Shown: positions 46,497 through 53,839 of the stretch, in pieces
Layout of the letters: the number at the start of each line of letters is the position of its first letter
How positions within the stretch are numbered: position 1 is the stretch's first letter
Virus record (IMG/VR): IMGVR_UViG_3300030329_006012
Location: 124,001 to 188,000 of that record
Source of the DNA: a virus
DNA: 64,000 bases
Direction: 5' to 3' (one strand)
Position numbers and translations under genes: made by a program
The notes under the pieces: model-generated
Seen by the model: the letters and a program-made list of their open reading frames with translations, nothing else
Told to the model about the DNA's origin: nothing
The model's database searches: none

Positions 46497-49298
46497 ATGG
46501 GTGGCCTAGCAGGACATATGTCTCATTTATATGATAACCCTGATCTCACTTTCGGAGAGATAGAGGATATTTTTATTAAGGCGAGCTCTGGTGCCCTCGT
46601 TGGCACCGAGAAGACCGATGGTCAAAATATCTTCCTATCTTATTCTGTTAAAAACAAAAAAGCCGTGGCTGCACGGAATATAACTAATATCAAAAAAGGC
46701 GGCATGACCGCATCAGAACTGGCCGATAAGTTTGCTGGGCGAGGTAATCTGGAAAAATCTTTCACAGATTCCTTTGCCGCCTTTGAAAAGGCAGTCAACA
46801 TGTTTCCACTAGAGAAGCAAATAGATATTTTTGGCCCTGATGCAAACATATGGTACAATGCCGAAATTCAAGATCCTCGCACATCGAATGTAATTAATTA
46901 TGATGATAAATCCCTAACTATTCATCGAGTGGGCCATAAAGAGTTTGATAAGCAAAGCGGCAAACCACTAGATAAAGATGTTTCCGCCCACGCCGAACAA
47001 CTGGAAGATGCACTGGGCAATATACAATCTAACGCGGGTAGGGAAGAATATAAGGTTCAAGTAAACGCCTTAAAAAATTTGGACTCTCTGGGTAATGATG
47101 AGGCGCTAAATGTTGCCCTGTCTCGTCTCTTTAACCTGATGGAGTCAAATCATCTTACAAAATCAAACACAGTAATGGACTTTTTATCTAAAAGGGTTAA
47201 AGAAGTTATAAATAAGGTGATCCCGGAAGCGGATGATGATCTAAAACACGCGGTACTCGAAAGAATTTTCAAAGTAAAGGGCTCCAACCTAAGAAAGATT
47301 ATTAAAATGATCGACCCTGAAGACACCGCTCAGATCAAGAAAGTTCGAAACCTCATCGATAAGGCTGCCAAGGTAGCTACTGCTTCGATTTTCCCTCTAG
47401 AAGATATTGTTCACGACTTTTCCGTAGAAATGCTGAAGGGTTTAGAGTCCGCGTTTGTATTAGACAACGCTAAGGAAGTTAAAAGATTGAGAAGTGAAGT
47501 TGCCGAGGCGATAAAAGCAATCGAGAAGTCAAACAACGAAGAGGCTCTTGGGATTCTCGCAAAGCAAATGAAGAAGCTGAAAGATGTTGAGAATGTATCT
47601 ACTGCAGCTGAGGGTTTTGTTTTTGACTACGACGGTGTTTCTTATAAGTTTACTGGCAATTTTGCACCAGTTAATCAACTGCTTGGACTGTTTAGGTATG
47701 GCCGTGGCAACGTTCCAGCAATGCAAATTGACCTAGAAGAAGACTTGGGAGAGTCAGGGGTCAAGGCAGATGTAGCCTTTATTCCAGGTTCATTCAAGCC
47801 ACCACACAAAGGTCACTTAAAGTTGATGAAGGATTACCTAAAGTATGCCGACAGGGTTGAGGTGTTGATATCTGAGCCTAATATGGGAGGCGATAATGTC
47901 CGATGGATCAATCTGCCCCCAAGGAAAGAGGGTGATGCACCTTTGGAGCTAATGATTGATGCAGATACTGCGGCGGACTTGTTTGAACATTATATTGAGC
48001 TTGAAGGTCTCTCTGATAAAATAACCGTTCCAAGAATTTGGAATGGTGGCTCTAACAACCCAATACAATATATATTTGGAAAGATTTCTGACTGGGAAAG
48101 TCAAAAAAAGAATATGAATGTTGTCCTCGGCGTTAGCACAAAAGACGAGGGCGATGAGAATAGATTTAAGGATAATAAATCAAAATCACCATTTAAAGAT
48201 CAGGAGTATGTTAGAGTAAAGGATATTCCGCTGCCGCCTGACCCAACCAAACTTCGGGCGAATGATTTTAGAAAGTCAATTGCAAAGGCTTGGTCTACTG
48301 GCGATCTGGGCTCTATATCCAGATTCCTTCCTGAAAAATGGGTGGCTGCTCATGAAACACCGGCGAAGGCCGCGCTAGACTTTATAGATATGATTGGTGA
48401 CGCGCCGGTAAAAGAGAAGGAAATAAATGAAGCTTCATCTTGTGCGGGTGGTGCAATTCAGGGCTCCAGTGGCGGTCAAGAACTTGAAGACACTCTAATT
48501 AGAGAAGAGGACGAAGATATGAAAGAATACATGATTAGCAGAGAAGAATTTATAGAGGAGTTGTTCCTTCGGGAAAAAATAAGGGAAAAACTCACCAAAG
48601 CCCTTATCAACGAGAAAATAGAAGAGTCCAAGGTTCGTGATGCCATTAGGGCTATGATACAGGAAGAAGTCAAAGATGCACCTTACAAAAGCACAGGGAT
48701 CAATGAGTTGGAAACTTTGTTGAAAAAGATTATCCCCGTCATAGAACCCGACTATAAGAGCCTGACAACCGCATCAGAACAAAGAGAGTCTTTTCGGGCC
48801 CATATTTTAAACGCTGTGCAGAACTCTCTGTCGCCCACAGGCGCGTCGGGTGCCATGCATCGCGATGACATTGGTGTGTTGGATTTACCAAGCGAAGAGG
48901 ATTTCGGACTTGAAGAAGATGGGCCTAAAGAGGAAATAAATATTGCAGTTAGTGATGATAAATTTATTGACATCGACGAGAAGCCGCCAACAGAAGAGGA
49001 TGAGGAAGAGAAGGAATTTTCACTAGAAGGTGAAGAAGAGACCGGAAGAAATTTTGCTTCTATGACTTGGGGCCGCATTGAAACAAACATTGTTGACTCT
49101 TATCGCAAACTATCGAATAATAAAGATCGCGACTTGTTTTATGATTATCTAATCGCCAATTTGAAACTTTATTTTGATAAATTTGAAGATGAGCTTTCCT
49201 CCATCGTCGATGAACCAGAGAGTGACATCTATGATCAGGAGACTAATAAATCTCCAGAAGAAGACTTTGAACTAGGCGACGAAGAAGCAGCGATTTAA
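46497..49298 (+). CDS. KxDG ligase-like plus HxGH nucleotidyltransferase fusion
   Basis: 933 aa; ATG at 46497 (TTG at 46494 in frame) with AAGGAG upstream. Residues 1-400: MGGLAGHMSHLYDNP, then GTEKTDGQNIFLSY with the K-x-D-G of covalent nucleotidyltransferases (RNA/DNA ligases), later EGFVFDYDGVSYKFTG resembling ligase motifs IV-V. Residues 425-600: FIPGSFKPPHKGHLKLM, an HxGH cytidylyl/adenylyltransferase fold. Residues 650-933 are acidic and helical, likely disordered. I recall related genes in T4-like marine phages; the substrate is unknown (RNA repair or NAD/nucleotide metabolism possible). Confidence 0.78.
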   Translation: MGGLAGHMSHLYDNPDLTFGEIEDIFIKASSGALVGTEKTDGQNIFLSYSVKNKKAVAARNITNIKKGGMTASELADKFAGRGNLEKSFTDSFAAFEKAVNMFPLEKQIDIFGPDANIWYNAEIQDPRTSNVINYDDKSLTIHRVGHKEFDKQSGKPLDKDVSAHAEQLEDALGNIQSNAGREEYKVQVNALKNLDSLGNDEALNVALSRLFNLMESNHLTKSNTVMDFLSKRVKEVINKVIPEADDDLKHAVLERIFKVKGSNLRKIIKMIDPEDTAQIKKVRNLIDKAAKVATASIFPLEDIVHDFSVEMLKGLESAFVLDNAKEVKRLRSEVAEAIKAIEKSNNEEALGILAKQMKKLKDVENVSTAAEGFVFDYDGVSYKFTGNFAPVNQLLGLFRYGRGNVPAMQIDLEEDLGESGVKADVAFIPGSFKPPHKGHLKLMKDYLKYADRVEVLISEPNMGGDNVRWINLPPRKEGDAPLELMIDADTAADLFEHYIELEGLSDKITVPRIWNGGSNNPIQYIFGKISDWESQKKNMNVVLGVSTKDEGDENRFKDNKSKSPFKDQEYVRVKDIPLPPDPTKLRANDFRKSIAKAWSTGDLGSISRFLPEKWVAAHETPAKAALDFIDMIGDAPVKEKEINEASSCAGGAIQGSSGGQELEDTLIREEDEDMKEYMISREEFIEELFLREKIREKLTKALINEKIEESKVRDAIRAMIQEEVKDAPYKSTGINELETLLKKIIPVIEPDYKSLTTASEQRESFRAHILNAVQNSLSPTGASGAMHRDDIGVLDLPSEEDFGLEEDGPKEEINIAVSDDKFIDIDEKPPTEEDEEEKEFSLEGEEETGRNFASMTWGRIETNIVDSYRKLSNNKDRDLFYDYLIANLKLYFDKFEDELSSIVDEPESDIYDQETNKSPEEDFELGDEEAAI

Positions 49299-49336
49299 TC
49301 GATTTAAGTCTTCAACCCAACAAAACTCCACAGGAC

Positions 49337-49364
49337 AGCAGGCGATCAGCCTGCTTTTTCTTTT
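49337..49364 (+). terminator. Rho-independent terminator
   Basis: AGCAGGC (49337-49343) pairs with GCCTGCT (49349-49355), loop GATCA, followed by TTTTTCTTTT. Ends the virion-region operon. Confidence 0.88.
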
Positions 49365-49380
49365 AAGTGGCCTTCTAAGA

Positions 49381-49410
49381 AGGAAAAAAAGAGAGCCCCG
49401 AAGGGCTCCC
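49381..49410 (-). terminator. UUCG-loop terminator of the minus-strand gene
   Basis: On the minus strand GAGCCC-TTCG-GGGCTC is followed by CTCTTTTTTTCC: a UUCG tetraloop and a T-run. It lies 26 bases after the stop of the 49436 gene and faces the plus-strand terminator. Confidence 0.88.
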
Positions 49411-49435
49411 TTGAGATATGGATACTATCGGGGCT

Positions 49436-50653
49436 CTAGTTTATATGACTCACACGAGTGAACATTTGTGCCTTCCCCGTCGACTTCGAAAAATCTTCTT
49501 CTTCATCCAATTTTAAAACCTGACTTTGGTTGACCATGTGATGCATGTTCTCGTCTCTATATTCTCCGATAGTTATCTGAGGATAGAAATCTAGGTCATC
49601 AAAAAGGGGTCCGCTATTGGGCCCAAAGCCATAGGAATTGATTTCCCTAACTTCTCGAACGACCTTCAGGCGATCTCCTTGTACGGCACTGGGGGCTACT
49701 GCAGTTAAGTTCCCCACCCCGTAGATAAGTAAGATTTTAAGATCTGGATCTTTTCTTTTTGCACCTATCGCGTTAGCAACACAGTCCTTTGTCACTTGTC
49801 GGATGCTCGTGGCGAGAAGTATTCTCCATCTATCGCCATTAAAGACGTGGATCTCGCCCATAGTATCTTTATTGGGCTTTTCACCCCCCGATTTCCAGCC
49901 AATCGCATTGTTGCCTGTTTTGGCTAATGCGAACATAGAATCTTTATCACATGGCTTGCTCAACTTCCCTCCAGATCGAGATTGAAGGCCCTTCTTTAAC
50001 TCTCTCTCGATACGGTCCCGGCGCCACGCGCATTGGGGAAGTTGTGTCTTATACACATTCGCACAACTGGCAGCCCACTTGTTAATAGACTCCTGCGTGG
50101 ATAAGTCTGGCCGTGGAATTGGCACCTGCTCTCCGCCGATAACGCCGGCGGGTAACGAAGAAAAATATTTATCCTCCGAAACTAACAGCTGAATGTTTCT
50201 CTTCCTTGTTGAATCATCATGAGCCAGTCCGTCAATTGGGTGATCGTTGGAAATCTCTTTCTCCATTCGTTCGGCAAACCGTGGAGTATTGGTACTCTTC
50301 CATGTTGAAACAAAAATGCGCGTTACACCCAGATTTCCAAGGGCCCCCTTTCGATGTCGACCATCATCGTTTCTGTAACCCTCGACAACATTCCCTACTT
50401 TTATTTCAGACACACAAATAGGAACCTCGTTTATGGGCTCCCCAAGCGAGCTCGTCCTTCCAGAGTCCAATATTAAGACCTCTAAATTATTAACGTGATC
50501 TTTATACTGAGACTTTGTTCTTATCTGAGTCTCTTCGTCATTGTTCATTGTTGTTAGGATTTGGTTAAGTGGTACTTCGAAAAAATAATCACTTAAATTT
50601 GCTCCCTTTTTCTTGAGATCGGAGCAGATCTTTTTATATTCTTTTCTGTTCAT
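49436..50653 (-). CDS. ParB/sulfiredoxin-like fold protein (tentative)
   Basis: 405 aa. Start at the ATG at 50653 (AAAGG upstream), since the longer frame to 50749 runs into the promoter. Residues about 45-125 contain VLILDSGRT, VPICVSEIKVGNVVEGYRND and DGRHRKGALGNLGVTRIFV, resembling the GxxR-x2-A-hydrophobic-x-LG box of ParB-like nuclease/partition proteins. Residues 200-405 have no recognised domain. It is alone on the minus strand with its own promoter and terminator, which suggests a self-contained module, perhaps acquired by transfer. No partner ParA seen. Confidence 0.5.
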   Translation of the reverse strand: MNRKEYKKICSDLKKKGANLSDYFFEVPLNQILTTMNNDEETQIRTKSQYKDHVNNLEVLILDSGRTSSLGEPINEVPICVSEIKVGNVVEGYRNDDGRHRKGALGNLGVTRIFVSTWKSTNTPRFAERMEKEISNDHPIDGLAHDDSTRKRNIQLLVSEDKYFSSLPAGVIGGEQVPIPRPDLSTQESINKWAASCANVYKTQLPQCAWRRDRIERELKKGLQSRSGGKLSKPCDKDSMFALAKTGNNAIGWKSGGEKPNKDTMGEIHVFNGDRWRILLATSIRQVTKDCVANAIGAKRKDPDLKILLIYGVGNLTAVAPSAVQGDRLKVVREVREINSYGFGPNSGPLFDDLDFYPQITIGEYRDENMHHMVNQSQVLKLDEEEDFSKSTGKAQMFTRVSHIN

Positions 50654-50739
50654 CTTGTGAACCTTTCTGGCCAATGGTGGCCTGTTGATTCGGTTAGCTT
50701 TCGTACAACGAAAATTCACCTCGCAAAGCGCGTGATCCC

Positions 50740-50768
50740 ATTGTATCACTATTCCTAAAGGTTGTTAA
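50740..50768 (-). promoter_or_regulatory. Sigma70 promoter for the minus-strand gene
   Basis: Minus strand: TTAACA (50768-50763), 17-base spacer, TACAAT (50745-50740). Predicted start near 50733, giving an 80-base leader. Confidence 0.78.
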
Positions 50769-51010
50769 GTGGAAAAGTAAGCTTTTTTGTAAAAAAATAT
50801 CAAATAATTTAAAAAGCCTTTAAAAACAGCTAGTTAGGTGATATGCCCAATTTGCCTGCAAAAAGTACTTTACAAACCCTGAGAATTGTAGCATAATAAT
50901 TATACTCACCTAAGCAATTAAGCAGATCTGCTTATTGGCTAATATGCTTATTAATAATATTATATAAATATAATATATTATTAATATCTAATACTAACAG
51001 AGAATATATT
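50769..51010 (+). other. Divergent AT-rich region with palindromes
   Basis: Contains CCTTTAAAAACAGCTA (50817-50832) identical to 10522-10537; a promoter TTTACA (50869)/17/CATAAT (50892-50897); a perfect 16-base palindrome TAAGCAGATCTGCTTA (50919-50934) amid further AAGCA/TGCTT copies; and an all-AT inverted repeat TATTAATAATAT (50949-50960) / ATATTATTAATA (50975-50986). Could hold operators or an origin-type unwinding site. No ORF of note. Confidence 0.6.
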
Positions 51011-51388
51011 ATGAAAGAAACCTGGAAGAATAAAAAGTATTTTCAAGGAACTAATAAAAACTACTCAGTATCTAAAGTTCTTAGAGAAAAGAAAAAAGTT
51101 ACAGATGAGTTTGAAGCTATATTTAATTCTTTAAGTTTAGAAGAAGTTATTTCACTAAAGCTTGAATTAGCTGCTAAGTCTGCAGGATCAAAGATGTATG
51201 GTATTCCTATTTATAAATACCTTGACTTAATTGTGAAAGATGCTATTATTAAATACGCCCTCAGTGCCTGTCATTCAAAAGCTGAAGCTCAGAATTTTCT
51301 TGGCCTCTCTAGTAAAGATTGGATGGAGCTCTTAAAAGGATTCAATCCTGACCCCTACTTTGATGAAGAAAAATTAGATAATTCATAA
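51011..51388 (+). CDS. Possible Fis-type HTH protein, 125 aa
   Basis: Lys-rich N terminus. Residues 78-110 (KYALSACHSKAEAQNFLGLS, then KDWMELLK) fit a Fis/NtrC C-terminal helix-turn-helix: A-L-x3-C-x4-EA-x3-LG-L-S. Located right behind the palindromes, so it may bind them and regulate itself or the Lon operon. The HTH call is by eye. Confidence 0.5.
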   Translation: MKETWKNKKYFQGTNKNYSVSKVLREKKKVTDEFEAIFNSLSLEEVISLKLELAAKSAGSKMYGIPIYKYLDLIVKDAIIKYALSACHSKAEAQNFLGLSSKDWMELLKGFNPDPYFDEEKLDNS

Positions 51389-51427
51389 ACTTTAAGCATA
51401 CTTATATATGATGGATAGGAGAATGCA

Positions 51428-53782
51428 TTGTTCGGAAGTAAAAGTTCTAAAAAAGCAATAATACCGATTTTAACTTTAAAGAATACTGTATTTTTCCCAA
51501 ATACCGTAGTTCCGTTATTGGTAGGTAGAGAAAAGTCTCTAAAGCTGATCGACGACGTTATTAGGACAGGGACTGTGTTAGGGGTCATAGCCCAAAAGAG
51601 CGCCGAAACAGAAAACCCAGAAATAGAAGATCTGTATGGTGTCGGCACTTTAGCCAAGATTGTTAAATTCTCTAAAAATTCTGAAGGATATTATAATATA
51701 ATCATCGAAGGCTTATCAAGATTCGAGATAGAGGAGTTTAGAAATACTGAACCATACTTTACAGCAGAAATAAAAGAGCTTCCAGACACAGCTTCTTCAG
51801 AGCTCTCGGCCCATGAACTGCCAATTCTTTTTGAAACCCTCAGAGAAACGGCCTATGATATCTGCATGTCTTTGCCAGAACTCCCAACCAGTGTACGGGG
51901 ATTTATAGAGACGGTGAACGAGCCAGGAATGTTAGCAGATATTGTTGCCAGCAACCTTGGCCAAGATACCAAAGAAAAGCAATCAATATTGGAGACAATA
52001 GATGTCGCTGATCGGATGATGAGAGCGTTGGAGCTATTAGGCCGAAAGCACGAAATGCTCACACTTTCAGATAAAATAAATAACTCGGTCAAAGAAGAAA
52101 TTTCCAAAAATCAAAAAGAGTATTATCTTAGGCAACAGTTAAAAGCCATCAATAGCGAACTTGGCGAAACAGCCGAAGAGAACGAAGATCTTAATAACTT
52201 AAAAGAAAAGATGAAAACAATTGATCTACCAGAAGATGTTGTAAAGACCGTTACTAAAGAAATTAAGAAGATGCGAAATATGCAGCCAAGTCAGGCAGAA
52301 TATAATGTGGCTTTAAACTATGTCGACGCTCTCCTTGAATTTCCTTGGGATACCAAAACAAGAGACAGTCTAGACATAGAGAATGTTCAGAAACAATTGG
52401 ACGCAGATCATCATGGCCTTGAAAAAGTGAAGGAAAGAATTGTAGAATATTTAGCAGTTCGAAAATTAAAAGACAATATGGCCGGCCCAATCCTTTGCTT
52501 GCTGGGCCCACCAGGAGTTGGAAAAACATCTCTTGGGAAATCAATTGCTCATGCCCTTGGCAGGAAGCTGGAGAGAATCTCATTAGGAGGGGTATCCGAC
52601 GAGTCAGAGATCCGAGGCCATCGCCGAACCTACATCGGCGCCATGCCAGGAAAGATTGTCAAATCATTTACGAAATTACAAGTTAATAATCCCCTTATTT
52701 TACTCGACGAGATCGATAAAATGAGTAAAGACCACAAAGGAGATCCAGCTTCGGCAATGCTTGAAGTATTGGACCCAGAACAAAACAATAGTTTTATGGA
52801 TCACTATTTTGATGTTCCTGTCGATTTATCGGACACGCTATTTATTGCCACCGCTAACGACATAAGTACAATTCCTGGCCCACTAAGAGACCGCATGGAA
52901 GTCATAGAACTTTCGGGCTATACTTATGATGAGAAAGAAAATATTGCTAAAAAACATCTTATTCCAAAGCAGGTAAAGAAAAACGGGATTACAGAAAATA
53001 ATATCATTTTTAGAGACAAGGCCCTTACAAAGTTGATTCTTCAATATACTCGTGAAGCCGGCGTTCGGAGCCTAGAGAGGGAAATCGCCAAGGTGTGTCG
53101 CCAAGTCGCTGCAGAAGTAGCGAAGGGAGAGGAAAAGCCTGAAAATATAATTAAGATTATCAACAAAAAGAACTTGGAAGACTTCTCAGGGCCCACAAAG
53201 TTCGACATAGAGGCCGACATGCGAGCCCGTAATCCTGGCGTCGCAACCGGCTTAGCGTGGACAGCCGCCGGAGGAGATGTCCTCTACATAGAGGCAACTA
53301 AGATGGCTGGCAAGGGAAATTTATTGTTGACAGGGAAGATCGGGGATGTCATGTCCGAATCTGCCAAGACAGCCTTGAGTCTGATTAGGAGCAAGGCTAA
53401 GAAGCTGGGGATCGTAAAAGACGAGAAAGATAAGTTTTTAGAGGATGTAGACTTGCACATCCACTTCCCTGCAGGAGCAGTGCCAAAAGACGGCCCATCA
53501 GCCGGTATAACTATCAGCACAGCCCTTGTCTCTCTCTTGACGGACAGGAAAATTAGGATTGACACTGCAATGACAGGAGAAACAAGCCTCAGAGGATTGG
53601 TGCTTCCCGTCGGCGGCATTAAGGAAAAAGTAATAGCAGCCCACAGGCTTGGTATTAAAAGAATTATTCTTCCTCCGAAAAATGAGAAGGATATGAAAGA
53701 CATCCCAGAGAATATCAAAGAAGAAGTAGACTTCTTTTTTCCAGAGACTGTGGAAGAGGTTTTTGAATTGGCTCTAGAATAA
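51428..53782 (+). CDS. lon: Lon ATP-dependent protease
   Basis: 784 aa, TTG start with AGGAG six bases upstream. N-terminal substrate domain (PILTLKNTVFFPNTVVPLLV), coiled linker (NQKEYYLRQQLKAINSELGE), AAA+ module with Walker A LGPPGVGKTSLGKSI at about 358-372 and Walker B LILLDEIDKM at about 421, then the serine-lysine protease domain: catalytic Ser in KDGPSAGITIS (about 690) and Lys in GGIKEKVIAAHRLGIK. All active-site residues are intact and the length equals typical bacterial LonA. In a phage it may replace or compete with host Lon, degrade host regulators or help virion assembly. No phage-specific domain added. Confidence 0.96.
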   Translation: MFGSKSSKKAIIPILTLKNTVFFPNTVVPLLVGREKSLKLIDDVIRTGTVLGVIAQKSAETENPEIEDLYGVGTLAKIVKFSKNSEGYYNIIIEGLSRFEIEEFRNTEPYFTAEIKELPDTASSELSAHELPILFETLRETAYDICMSLPELPTSVRGFIETVNEPGMLADIVASNLGQDTKEKQSILETIDVADRMMRALELLGRKHEMLTLSDKINNSVKEEISKNQKEYYLRQQLKAINSELGETAEENEDLNNLKEKMKTIDLPEDVVKTVTKEIKKMRNMQPSQAEYNVALNYVDALLEFPWDTKTRDSLDIENVQKQLDADHHGLEKVKERIVEYLAVRKLKDNMAGPILCLLGPPGVGKTSLGKSIAHALGRKLERISLGGVSDESEIRGHRRTYIGAMPGKIVKSFTKLQVNNPLILLDEIDKMSKDHKGDPASAMLEVLDPEQNNSFMDHYFDVPVDLSDTLFIATANDISTIPGPLRDRMEVIELSGYTYDEKENIAKKHLIPKQVKKNGITENNIIFRDKALTKLILQYTREAGVRSLEREIAKVCRQVAAEVAKGEEKPENIIKIINKKNLEDFSGPTKFDIEADMRARNPGVATGLAWTAAGGDVLYIEATKMAGKGNLLLTGKIGDVMSESAKTALSLIRSKAKKLGIVKDEKDKFLEDVDLHIHFPAGAVPKDGPSAGITISTALVSLLTDRKIRIDTAMTGETSLRGLVLPVGGIKEKVIAAHRLGIKRIILPPKNEKDMKDIPENIKEEVDFFFPETVEEVFELALE

Positions 53783-53826
53783 ATGAAAGAGATAGTCAAT
53801 ATTAATAAACTTTCGTAAAAAAAGTA

Positions 53827-53834
53827 ACTACTTA
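53827..53834 (+). promoter_or_regulatory. ACTAYTTA intergenic motif (copy 4)
   Basis: ACTACTTAATTACATG: six bases before the ATG of the ATP-grasp/QueC gene, which lacks a Shine-Dalgarno. Confidence 0.4.
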
Positions 53835-53839
53835 ATTAC

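Noticed and set aside
53284-53799. 171-aa minus-strand open frame
   Set aside because: Antisense to the protease domain of Lon, which is clearly real.
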